Source of the DNA: Boothiomyces macroporosus
Taxonomy: Eukaryota > Chytridiomycota > Chytridiomycetes > Rhizophydiales > Terramycetaceae
DNA: 54,243 bases
NCBI GenBank assembly: GCA_027604185.1
Contig: JADGKB010000098.1
Coordinates: 1 to 54,243, forward strand
Direction of reading: 5' to 3'
Every line of letters starts with the position of its first letter. Position 1 is the first letter of the stretch. The notes beneath the pieces were generated by a model. It did no database searches. It was given only the letters and a program-made list of their open reading frames with translations, and was not told where the DNA came from. This document shows positions 11,151 through 21,456 of this stretch, piece after piece. The translations under genes and the position numbers were made by a program.

Positions 11151-13954
11151 TTATTCAATCAAATTGAAATAAATCTTGTCCATTTCATCCAAAGGCTTTC
11201 CATCAGTAACGACAACTTCACCAAATAGATTGGAAATTTTCGCCAAATCATTAGTCTCGTATAAATTGTCTCGATCAAGTACTAAATAGTGACCAACTGG
11301 CTCGATTGATTCACACAAGAATTTTGAAGGAAACGTAGCAGTAGTAATAATTTTGTGAAGCGTAGGGTTAGAGTTTTTGTAAGCATCAAAGTCTTTGGAG
11401 CTTTTGCCTATACTTAGCAACTTGATTATTGCAGGAGCAACATCTTGCGTGTCTGTAACCGAAATGAATCTGCCTGCAAGCTTGTTTTTTTGCAAGTATG
11501 CACTGGTTCCATTTCTGAATGGAGTAGGAGATCCGAATGCAATTGAAAAAGAATTCTGCTTCTTCAATATGGACTTTAAGTTTAGGCAATGCGCTATAGT
11601 CCCCCCAATACCTCTCCCACAAAAATAAACTCTAGAGATATCTGATGGAATTTCATCCCAAATACGACTATAAAGTTCAATTGCCTTACTATTGAATGCA
11701 CCAAGCAATCCAATCATTTCTTTCGACGACGCCTTCGGTTTGATTGCGTCAGTAAAAAAGTTGTGTAAAAAGGCAGGTTCATTTCGAGTGTCATTGATAG
11801 ACACATAGCAGCTGTCTTCTACAACAGCGACTTTGTATGGTAAATTCGTGTCGAGAATATCCATCGAAAACCGAGCCAGCTTGTTATACTCTGTATCTTT
11901 CAGCAACTTGGGAGAATAATTCACTGTAAAGTTAAATTCTGTTTCTTCCAATTTACATTCATACGTAGCGTTTGGTGTTTTGCAAGGTAAACAGTAAAAT
12001 GCAGGTGAGCACTTCTGGTGGGAATATTGATTGCAATGAGAGCAGTGTAATACAGCTTCGGAATCAAAGAGCACCGATTTGCAGCAATCAAACACTCTGG
12101 TTGTAGTGTAAACTGTTTGAACTTGCAAATCATGCTCCCAAAAGTGTGTTCCAACTGGAGCATTAGACCTAGCAATCAGCGCCAGTAAAAGATGTGCAAG
12201 TATTTCCTTGTGTTTGGAAACTAATTCAATGATATCTTTCCTTTGAACATGTTCTTGGATCTTTTCAATTGCTGCTAGTCCACGAATAACATACTGCTCA
12301 ATACTTTCTTCAAATGCTTTCAGATTTTCTACACGGAAGGTAGTCCATACTAATAGTTCTTGTAAAAACAAGTCATCCACTAGACCCAAAGCAAAGTATC
12401 TAGAAGATTCATCTGCATTGTCTGAGAATACTTCGTCATTCTTTATGATCAATTTAGACAGTTTCAAAACCTGCGTAAATCTGCCTTGTATTTCTGATAT
12501 TTCAGTCATTCGCCATCCGCATAAACGCGATAATTCCTTCTTATCGCTTTCCTCTTTTCCTTTTGCTAAAACTAAAGCCTTCACTTTTACTGCACTGTAA
12601 GACAGTAAATGCGAGCGGAAGTATTTCATCCATTCATCCAAATACCTATCGAAATCAAGCAAATCATAGGTTGGTTGATTTTTTGCTTTTTCAATTCGCG
12701 ATCTGAAAGCAAGGATAATTTCGGCGGATTCGTGCGACCACTTGTTGTTGATTGTGCCTACATCAGACTCTTCTGGGCTGAATCGGTTAAACAGATTCCA
12801 GGATCTTTCCATCTTTCGGAGATCAATTGGGACCTCTTTTAAAAGTCGTGCGTCCAGCAAGTTTTGAATACACTGGCCAAGCGAAACCTTTTGATCCCAG
12901 ATGGATAGCAGAAAATCAAAGTTATGCGGCTCAAGGATAACGTTCGGCAGCTGTTGAACTAGTATTGAATCAATTGTTTGCTGGACGTCTTTTACAATTC
13001 TAGACTTCCAGAGACTAATATATCTAAAGATTTCACCCGTATGGGGAATATCGATATCACCTTCAAAGCTAGTCAAGGCATCCAGTTTTTGAATAAACTG
13101 ACGACTCCATAATTCATAGTCGTGCGCAACAACATCAAAAGTTTCAGAGTGAAAATAAGGAGCCAGCAAAGGAACTACGGGAATTTGCTTTGTAACTTGA
13201 AAGTCAGTGTACCTATCAATAGTCCTTGGGGCTTTAATCGAGGCATGAGATACAACTGCTATAGTATTGTCTTGAGAAATGAAAGCCAAGTTTGCCAAAT
13301 CAATAAACCCTTGATCTCGTTTGGTTAATGCGCTTTTGACCAGGATAAACTTGTGCGGCCTGTTGGCAATAACATGCTGCATGATAAGGTATTGCAGCAA
13401 TTGCATTTGTCCACCACGGTTATCACCGAAACCGGGAAAGTCACACAAGATGAAATCTTGGACATAGTAATTGGGCAAGCTAGTCATAGAAGCCATACCG
13501 TCAGATACTTCACTTCCTTGAATAGGATCGGGCACGTCTAGTGAAAGATTCCCCATTGAATCTTCAAAAACCAATACTTTTCTGTTTGCCAAGATGTTCA
13601 ACAAAGTAGATTTTCCTATATTAAATGCGTCCTACCTGCTCCAGTGTAGCCAATCAAACCGAGCACGGTTTTTGATCCGCAACTTTGACAGCTGACTTGA
13701 TAGTCTTCTACAATTGTTTGGTAAAACACATGAAGAGGATCAAGTTCAGAATCTTGGGTACTGGCTTCAAACTCATGCTTCCATTTGTCTTGGTTGCAAA
13801 TAAAACATGGTTTGTTGCCAGGCGCAATCTTTGGAGGGACATACCGTTGAACAGGTACACAAGGTGCAGAAGCAGTTTGAGTTACCTTCAATCTCTTGCC
13901 AGAGCTAGAAGTAATTTTGACAGTGTTGCCGTCAGACTGAATAACCAAAGTCAT
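11151..13954 (-). CDS. P-loop GTPase with zinc-finger segment and C-terminal lipase-3-like domain lacking its serine
   Basis: One 20-nt intron (13616-13635) splits the P-loop glycine codon; splicing restores GYTGAGKSTLLN (residues about 102-113). The N-terminal 100 residues hold two CxxC pairs (CFIC, CQSC). A switch-II-like DFPGFGDNRGG follows (about 150-160). The middle is long and helical, then comes a Cys/His cluster (CCK, HCSHC, HQKC, CLPC) like a small zinc finger. The last 200 residues resemble class-3 lipases: an elbow VYFCGRGIGG, then AFGSPTPFRNG and RFISVTDTQDVAPAI. In active lipases the elbow reads GHSLGG, so the nucleophile Ser is replaced by Gly. The total is 927 residues. The start is the first in-frame ATG. 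Function is unknown; a GTP-controlled scaffold or membrane protein is conceivable. Confidence 0.75.
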
Positions 13955-14355
13955 ATCCAAAGGATTTACTTTTGAATGATTTTATACCCTTGAAAATATT
14001 CTCTGGGGGGTTAGCACCTTCAATTTTCTGGGTCTTGCACCCCCCAAAATATAGGTACAAAAGCATTTCAATTTTCTGATATTCAAAACAGTAATCAACC
14101 AACGAAATAGTCATGGAAAATCTCGGACCAATTTGTCGTGAATTATTTGTCCAAGTTACCTCGTGGAATTTGGGTGACAAACGCTGTAACCAGATTGCGA
14201 TGCTTTTTTCACCCGTGACAGTCCGCTGCCAAACAAAAATAAGGAATTGATAATCATGAAACTTATAGTGCCTTGCTTTTAGGATATCATTAGTTTAATT
14301 TAGCTCGACAATAGCTGTTTAGCTGAAAAATAATTGTAAATACAATCCTGTATAA
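13955..14355. other. Intergenic region with a G/C-run hairpin
   Basis: A 401-bp spacer. At about 14005-14046 a run of G (ctggggggttagcacc) faces a run of C (gcaccccccaaa), able to form a short hairpin, and ttcaattttctg occurs twice nearby (about 14020 and 14069). No gene seen. Confidence 0.4.
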
Positions 14356-14859
14356 CTAGATTTGTTTATTCAGAAACTCGACCATTTTGCGGATAGACGG
14401 CTCATAGTCAGGCCACCAGGATGAGTAGCAAATTCACCTTGGAATCCCTTTAAAAGGTTGAACAATTTATCTTGCTCTCCAATATTGAAAAAGTTTCCCC
14501 TAAAGTCTACTTTTTTTAAATCTTCAAGGCGAATAACAGGAAATGTGGATAAGAGGGTAAGTGCCCATTGTGGTTGTGGTGACAAGTGAGTAATAATCAC
14601 CCTAAGCGACAGATCCCCAAGACATGGCAAGTATTCCAACAAAGCTATCATCCCAAATTTGTTTGACTATATCAATTGTTTGTTGATAGCCACCCTTAAA
14701 CCAAGTGAAATTCCCTGGCTCTTGAATAGCAATTGGGCCATTGATAAACACAAATTCAAACTGTGGACACTGACTAATGATGGGAGATATCCATTCTTGA
14801 AAGAGTTCCTTGTTCATTCCAGCTCCATGAAAGCATAGTACATTTTTAGCGTGAGTCAT
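14356..14859 (-). pseudogene. Broken second copy of the FSH serine hydrolase
   Basis: Collinear with the gene at 7189-7710: it has the HGAGMNKELF start, the GMSWGSVA-like elbow (AMSWGSVA), the PQPQWALTLLSTFP strand and the THPGG His strand. Directly after the elbow there is an in-frame TAG and a net 2-nt loss relative to the intact copy. A 10-nt deletion falls just after the His motif. No 18-22-nt intron explains either lesion. It is therefore a decaying dispersed duplicate, separated from its sister by the chitinase, GH45-like and GTPase genes. Confidence 0.8.
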
Positions 14860-15344
14860 TGAAGTGAATATTTTGGGTATTGTGAGGCCTTTTTATATTC
14901 CTTTGATGATAATTCACCAAAAGGATCAAGTACAAAGAGTGTTTCAAGTAATTATTAAAGGGATCCAGGACTCTGGTTTTCTCATATGCAATCTGGTAAT
15001 TCGATTTTAATATGTATTAAATGCTATTATTTTCCACATTTAAAGGTAAGTCTACCAGCCCAAAGGTTTTTTGGTTTGGTAATTAAAACATTTAGCACCC
15101 TCTCAAAATTGGTTTTATTCCCAAGAAGAGTTTGGAGTTAAGTTGCTCTTCACTCTAATTCCACTTTACTGCCGCCATTCAAGTTGACCTCTTCTGGAGT
15201 GGAAGGATAACTGATATTTCAACTTTATTCTCTCAACTCCCGTTTAACAAAACATGCTCAACTTCCTAATTGAAGCAACCACGCTGTAACACAAAACAAA
15301 AATAGCAGTCCAAAACCTTTATTGGAATAAATAGAATAAATAAT
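14860..15344. other. Intergenic region, no gene seen
   Basis: A 485-bp AT-rich stretch between the FSH pseudogene and the small gene ending at 15345. I find no ORF with recognisable content, no tRNA and no clean repeat. Confidence 0.4.
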
Positions 15345-15497
15345 CTAGAGCATTCTAGTGCTAAAGTAATCATGTTCATGCATCAACGACAAATGAGCTT
15401 TTTCAAATACAACACGTTCGGTTGGCTGCTGCTCTTGTTTGAATTTTTTCATTGGTTGGATGGTATCCACATTTTCAACATAAATAGGAGCTGGCAT
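15345..15497 (-). CDS. Small 50-residue hypothetical protein
   Basis: An ATG-to-TAG frame of 50 codons beginning MPAPIYVENVDTIQPMKKF and ending FSTRML. Upstream on the same strand is a TATA-like tataaata about 30 nt before the ATG, and AT-rich AATAAA-like sequence follows the stop. The protein is charged, without a signal peptide or membrane helix, and I recognise no family. The promoter-like and poly(A)-like flanks favour a real gene, but at this length it may be chance. Confidence 0.35.
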   Translation of the reverse strand: MPAPIYVENVDTIQPMKKFKQEQQPTERVVFEKAHLSLMHEHDYFSTRML

Positions 15498-15793
15498 TTT
15501 GTAATAAATACAGTTGGTTGTATGGGTATTTATATTAATGTCATTGTCAATGGTCTTTTTCTTTTGTCTGTTAATTTAATGGGCTCTTAAAGAGAACTGT
15601 TTGTGCCACTGACTTGTACACAGACATTAAAAATTTTTCATCAAGGATTAGTAAGCAGCTAGTCATAATCTACTGGGGTTTTTTGTACAGCCATTAGCGC
15701 ATGATCCGCACATTCATTTCTGATGAATAGTTACCAGGAAAGCGGGTATTTTCTCGTTTTAATTACTCTACAGAACAGCCTCGAAAAAAAACG

Positions 15794-15992
15794 ATGGTGG
15801 CACAAGCCAATGATTGGCTATACGAAACAGACTTTTTCCTTGACTTTGATATAAATGGAGTAGAAAAAAAGTTGTATTCAAATGCAGAGTATTTATCATC
15901 CAGATACTGAAACTGATTCTACAGTGATTGATTTACCAGATTCATGGAGTGATGTCGATTCATGTCCGACAGACGGCACAGATCCAAACTAA
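15794..15992 (+). CDS. Small acidic hypothetical protein, possibly with one intron
   Basis: The frame from ATG (MVAQANDWLYETDFF) meets a stop unless 15860-15887 (28 nt, GT...AG) is removed. After removal it continues through HPDTETDSTVIDLPDSWSD and ends at TAA, about 56 residues, strongly acidic. The stop is followed by AATAAA. The intron would be longer than the 18-22 nt seen in every other gene here, so this model is tentative. No family recognised. Confidence 0.3.
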
Positions 15993-16007
15993 CTTTTACA
16001 AAATAAA

Positions 16008-17089
16008 CTATTTATTATATCGGCTTTCAGTCATTAAATACAAGGCTTCTTTCTTGTCATGCATTCCAAGTATGTGGTACATTTCAATCATTAGCAGGGT
16101 ACACACTTTATCAGTAGTCATCCCGTACAATTCTTCGCAGATTTCTGCTTGGTAATTCGCAGAATGGAAATAAATCATTGCTCGTTTGATATCTAGCGGT
16201 GAGTATGGATGTTCTGAAAACAGCAGTTGGGCTTGGGGAACTGACAAGTTTTTGTATGGCCCAAAATCTAGAGATACTTCACTACTACTACACACTTTAT
16301 ACTTGTTTTGCTGTAGCCATAGGGAATATACTTTCATGATTTGCCTGTATCCTCTAGATGGCTCAATTGCGGGTATAGATTTGACAAGAGTGGATTTATA
16401 CGGTTCAACGTTCACTGTCTTTAATTCGTTTAGCAATATTTGAATCTCATTATACAGTTTTAGTTCGCTGAGATTAGTAAAAGAAACCTGTATTTGGTAA
16501 TTAAAATGTCATAGATTTTCCTTGGATTGGAGTGTTTAATTTTGCTGAACAGTTTGATTCCCTCCTCCATTTGATTAGTTTGAAGCAGATACCACAGGTT
16601 AATTTCTTGCTCCAGTGTTTCTGATGATGGTTTATAGATACAATGTGCTTTGTCAAACTGCCCTGTCTTTACGTAGTATCGCATAATCAGCGCATAGTAC
16701 CTGGGATCATGGATATTACTTTGTGAGACTGAAATTGCTTCTTGGATTTCACTGTGACTGGGAACCATATCCAGTTTCCCAACAGTGCTGTTTACCCACA
16801 GCTTGCTTTTAATGCTCCGATTAAGCATTTCCTTTGTAAATAGATATTTCGCTATTTGCTGCTCTATTTTGTCCAGGGGAGACTGCTGGATAAGCTCTCT
16901 GCATTTGCTGATTGGTAAGCCTTTCAAAAGGGATTTAATTTGCTTTAGCGATGCTTTTGGCGGTGCGATGCGGTATAATTGATCAAACTGCTTAAATGTA
17001 ATCAGGTGATTTATGTTTATGCTGGTTGAATTTGTTATGGTCTGTAGAAATCTTTTCATGAAAAAAAATATCAGCTTAAATTTTGACAA
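16008..17089 (-). CDS. Pentatricopeptide-repeat-like protein, probably mitochondrial
   Basis: One 20-nt intron (16468-16487) joins two exons into 353 residues. Paired-helix repeats typical of PPR proteins are visible, for example YYALIMRYYVKTGQFDKAHC and IYDILITKYSELKLYNEI. The second possible start (17059, MKRFLQTITNSTSINI) gives a basic, Ser/Thr-rich amphipathic leader suited to mitochondrial import, and I think it the better start. PPR proteins bind organelle RNA; the target is unknown. It is divergent from the F-box/LRR gene at 17291. Confidence 0.6.
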
Positions 17090-17290
17090 ACATGATCAAT
17101 ACTACTTTGCGCAGTAAGAGAAATCTGTTTATTCCGATTGAGCGATCCGCATCGTTGAGCAGTCATGAGGATATTAAACCACATGGGTTTCGTTTATCTT
17201 GTAATTACGTACGGTGATTCGGTAACCATGTCCACAATAGATTCTACAAGGCAATTATGGTGTCTGTTTAGTGTTTCATTTTTTGTGTAA

Positions 17291-18892
17291 ATGATCTCGA
17301 AACTCCCATTGGACTTGCTGGAAAACATATTTACGTATTTGGATGGATTCGATTTTGTTAGCCTGTCCCATTTAAACAAGAAAATGTATCAGCGAATGTA
17401 TCCTATTGGTCTATTGTACAAATTGAGAGTCGTAGAACTATGGCCAAAGGTTACAGTCAGGCTGTTCCAAAACGAATTCAATTTGGAACAGCTCGACTCA
17501 ATTTCTCTGCTGTTGAAGCTGATGAAATGGAAAGTGAGCGGAATTGCTTTTCTTAATGACATTCAACCAACAATGGATGAATTCGAAAAGCTAGAAAAGA
17601 ACGTGGGAAATTTGCTAATGTTCAAAGAGGATATATTCACGGAAATACACATTATAATGCGAAACGGTCTTTTATTGGATACAATTTCCAAAAACATTTC
17701 CGTCTACGGGAACTTGAAAACCCTACGTGTAGATCAAGGGTTAACAAATGATTTCTTCTTATCGTTAATACCTTGGGTACCGAATAGCAAATTAACTACA
17801 TTGCAGATCTCTAACGATGATAGAAATATTGATTCATCCTTGTTAGGAAAGTTGTTTAGCATTCTGCCGACAACAAGAATCAGCACATTGATTCTAAACA
17901 TTAATCCTTTGGGTAGTAACTGGGAGCTTGCTGGTTCATTAGGAATAGACAGCTCAATTTCAATCGATGAATTTGTAGAAATTACTAAAGTGTTTACACA
18001 TGAAACCATCATTCAAATTGAAGGACCTTTGGCCCTTGCGTGTGTGCTACCCCATACAAAGATTACAGAATTAGGACTGAATCACTTCTTTTTTCAAAGA
18101 TTATCCCCAATATTCTTAATCTCCAAAGGAATCTTACCAAAGGTGAAAAAGTTTTATCTTCAAGGAAGGACATGCAGCCATTCATATACGTTAGCGCAAG
18201 GCGAAATATCAGAGACAGCCTTTTCATTGATCTACAGCGAACTTGAATATATATTCTCTGGACTGCATTCGTCTCAATTGGAGGAGATTGAGTTTATAGG
18301 AACGATGGGCTTCGAAACAGTGATTAATTTGATAAACAATCTTCCAGTATCAAAATTGAGAAGGCTAAAAGGGGATATTCCAACCAATAGATTTAAAGAC
18401 TTTTTGCAAGTAGAATCGGACTTGAAAGAACTACATTTGATTGGCAAAGATTCCGACGAGAAATGCAAAGTGATTCTCGAGAATATCCAGCACTTGAACT
18501 ATGAAAAGTTTACAATCCAAATCACATTGAATGGGCTTGAACCGTTGATTTCCAAGCTAGACATGTGCACCCTGAAACATTTAGATCTATCAAATTCAGA
18601 CTTTGGGAATTCAGCAACACCCACGTTAGGAATATATCTTCCAATTAGCAAACTTGAAACGCTATCTTTGCGAAACTGTGGGATTGGTGATGCAGGAGCA
18701 AAGTGTATATCAAACTTTGTGCACTATACAACACTTGTGTCATTGGATTTACGAGAAAATGATATTTCACTGGACGCGATAAAAGCATTTAATCGTACAG
18801 TTGATGGCAGTATTGTTAGGTCAGTCGATGGTAAAGATATTACTACTGAATATCGATTGAAACGAGTAAAGTTTTCAAAAAAGAAAGCGTAA
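17291..18892 (+). CDS. F-box protein with leucine-rich repeats
   Basis: A 533-residue single exon. The N-terminus is a clear F-box: ISKLPLDLLENIFTYLDGFDFVSLSHLNKKM. The rest contains irregular LRRs, clearest near the C-terminus (LKHLDLSNSDFGNSA, LETLSLRNCGIGDAGAKCI, LVSLDLRENDIS), of the ribonuclease-inhibitor-like type. Such proteins are substrate receptors of SCF ubiquitin ligases: the F-box binds Skp1 and the LRRs choose the substrate. The tail is basic (RVKFSKKKA). The absence of introns contrasts with many neighbours. Confidence 0.8.
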   Translation: MISKLPLDLLENIFTYLDGFDFVSLSHLNKKMYQRMYPIGLLYKLRVVELWPKVTVRLFQNEFNLEQLDSISLLLKLMKWKVSGIAFLNDIQPTMDEFEKLEKNVGNLLMFKEDIFTEIHIIMRNGLLLDTISKNISVYGNLKTLRVDQGLTNDFFLSLIPWVPNSKLTTLQISNDDRNIDSSLLGKLFSILPTTRISTLILNINPLGSNWELAGSLGIDSSISIDEFVEITKVFTHETIIQIEGPLALACVLPHTKITELGLNHFFFQRLSPIFLISKGILPKVKKFYLQGRTCSHSYTLAQGEISETAFSLIYSELEYIFSGLHSSQLEEIEFIGTMGFETVINLINNLPVSKLRRLKGDIPTNRFKDFLQVESDLKELHLIGKDSDEKCKVILENIQHLNYEKFTIQITLNGLEPLISKLDMCTLKHLDLSNSDFGNSATPTLGIYLPISKLETLSLRNCGIGDAGAKCISNFVHYTTLVSLDLRENDISLDAIKAFNRTVDGSIVRSVDGKDITTEYRLKRVKFSKKKA

Positions 18893-19065
18893 TGCTCTTT
18901 AACGGACTGTAATTCGTGAAATAAAAAGCTTTTATACTACGTATCTGGTACTGGTAGTTATGTAAAACGAGTACAATTTATAAACTGTTGGGAATAACAG
19001 CTTGTTAAAGTTTACACCAACGCAGCTCTTTTTATTTGCTTGATTTCAATTCAGTTGGTTTCGGG

Positions 19066-19635
19066 ATGGACAATATTGTGAATATCACTGATCCTAAAAC
19101 TCAGTATGGGGCCCAAGGCTATTTGGTGTTTGCTTCTGCTGGTGGCATATGGGGTGCTTTAGGTAACTAGTAGTTGATGATAGGTCCTGCCAGAGCGTGG
19201 GGTACTTCATCTCCATATTTCGTGTTGAACTATGGTTATCTGATTGGGTTCTTGCTTCCATTCATCCCATACCTTATGAACAAGGCATATCCTTCCAAAT
19301 TCTGGAACTATGTAAACTTTTACATCATTTGCGACTCCATGGGGCCATATACTGGAACGATCAACAGTGGCTACATCAACATCATCATTGTGTCCATTTT
19401 TGTTCAGTTATACTTGTACAGATACCAGCGAGACTTTTGGAACAAGTACGTTTACTCTATTCAAATAGCATTCGATACTGCGGCTCCACTAGTGAGTACT
19501 ATGGGCGTGCTACTCAATACCTACTTGATCACTGACAGTAGCAATCAACAGCAAGGGCTTTTTACCCCATCCACAGGGATATACGACTTTTATTGCTATG
19601 GGCAAACGTGGGATGGTCATCCGTCCTCATTTTAA
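19066..19635 (+). CDS. C-terminal fragment of an oligopeptide transporter (OPT)
   Basis: One 21-nt intron (19163-19183) gives 182 residues from an ATG (MDNIVNITDPKTQ). The sequence GGIWGALGPARAWG, then LIGFLLPFIPYLMNKAYPSKFWNY and a final pair of hydrophobic helices, match only the last quarter of OPT-family transporters, which usually exceed 700 residues with 12-16 helices. I see no remainder upstream. The piece keeps an open frame, a start and a working intron, so it is either a recent partial duplication, still transcribed, or an unusual mini-protein. Transport activity is unlikely. Confidence 0.65.
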
Positions 19636-19776
19636 AGACTTGTGAATTGAAATAAAGACGGAATTACCCATGAGTCGATCTAAAAAGCTCCATCTTGGAT
19701 TGTAACAACCGAAAATCATTGATGATTTTCAACTGCATTATCATTTTCCAGTTTGATTTTTTTGTAAAATTTCTAC

Positions 19777-21327
19777 ATGTTCATTCTTTGTACACTGTTG
19801 AATTTGATATTGGCGAATTCAAATTACAATGGAACTTCATACGCCGTATCCACAGTAGGAAAGTACAATGTTTACAGCGCAAAAGGATTCGCTATTGCGG
19901 ACAATTATTTGACTCACGATTCAAATGCAAACTACGACGATTGCGTTACTAAATGCGTTTCCAAAGCAGGTAATTGCTTCTTATTTAGAATGCACTGCTA
20001 TCACTTGGTCTTCGGTGCCTTCAAACGGTGGTTGTTCCTTGTTGGACCGACCTTTAAACAACTATACAGTATTTCCAAATGCTCTAGTTACAACCGCGTA
20101 CCTTTGTATCTGATTTAGATTCATTTTATCCAGAAGCCCTAGTTGTATCGACAATAGCGGAGTTATAAACTGCAAGCCCACACCAGATTTGTCTTCAAAG
20201 ACTGTAAAAAACAACAATATCACAAATTTCAATGGGGTAAAGATGAACAATACCAATGGATGGTATACTTCATCGACTTGTCTTTTTGGGCTATCACCTG
20301 TGACGAATAGCTACATTACTTCCCTTCCAACTGGAAACGCTGCTCAAAACTTAACCGCCTGTCAGGATATGTGCTTTAAAAACCCCTATCAATGTACCGG
20401 ATATATATATCATCCTCCAGATTACTCGTGCTTAATCTATGACAACACTGTCGATGCCCTTGGTATAGTTAGTAGTAGCATGTGGCAGTGCGGGTTCTTG
20501 CTCAATAGAAGCACAAACTGCTTTGATGACGGTAGTCTGATCAACTGTGATTCATCAGCGTAAACGTTCTTTAACCCAGGCGAAATTTAGATCCACTGAA
20601 TCCAAACTTCAACGCCACAACAGCCACCACAGATTCCGGGGCTGGGAATAGCAATACCTTGACTATAGTTGGAGTGGTGATTGGAGTTGTTGTGCTACTC
20701 TTGGCTGTAGGAGGATTTGGAGTTTGGTGGTATTACAAGAAAAAGAAGGGAAAGAAATCGCCATATTACGCTGGGTCGATAAGCAACTATACTCCCCTAT
20801 CTCATCTTAATCTAGGGGCTATCAATACTTCTCCATCAAACAGTCCGCCAACACCGATTGCAGTTGGCGGTACTTCACCCATGGCTAATGATATGAATCG
20901 GTATTCGTATTTATCACAAAATCCACAGTATCACCCTCCAACAGATATTTCAGACAAGAACCGCGCATCACTCCTTTTGCAGAATCACTCGCCGAGCATG
21001 TCTATTACAGGCATGCAGAACAATTTTTCATATTCCGCGGTACTCACGGATCCAGCATACAACAAAGCCAATGGAACCCCTGACTCGCAATTTACATCAC
21101 TGGTTACATTGCAATCTCCTAGTGAACCAAACGCTGCTAGGCTACCAGAGGCGCAATTACCTATAATTGCTCAAGTGCCAGAAGTCAAGCATTCTCTAGA
21201 CATTCAGCCCCCAAAATTGTCGGTGCCAGAATCAATGAACACTGCAAAGAGAGCTGCATCAGTTGAACTTGAAGATATGCAGCCTCCAACAATAACTAAT
21301 TTCGAATCTATTAGAAAAGATTTTTGA
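19777..21327 (+). CDS. PAN-domain single-pass membrane protein, copy 1
   Basis: Three introns (19970-19988, 20098-20118, 20560-20579) give 496 residues. Signal peptide MFILCTLLNLILANS. Two Cys-rich PAN-like modules follow: one with DDCVTKC...ECTAITW and FILSRSPSC, another with CQDMCFKNPYQCTGYIY and CGFLLNRSTNC. A membrane helix (IVGVVIGVVVLLLAVGGFGV) is followed by KKKKGKK and a 190-residue Ser/Pro-rich cytosolic tail. It lies in tandem with the close paralogue at 21457, with matching intron positions. By analogy with PAN proteins it is probably a surface binding protein; the closing motif matches the modules of the large protein at 1264. Confidence 0.78.
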
Positions 21328-21456
21328 TTAAAGATTCACGAATAAACAGAGTAAATTTAACACTAACTCTAATGCTTATAAACCCTCTTGCATTACTGCT
21401 CTATAATTGTGAGTAATGATCTGATAACAGCCAATTTTTTTCCAAAATATTTCTCG

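Noticed and set aside
14600..14640. Tiny intron rescuing the second FSH copy
   Set aside because: No GT...AG interval of suitable length removes both the stop and the frame change, and a separate 10-nt deletion follows downstream.
15372..15590. 72-codon plus-strand frame
   Set aside because: It mirrors the better-supported minus-strand small gene at 15345-15497 and its leader, and has odd composition.
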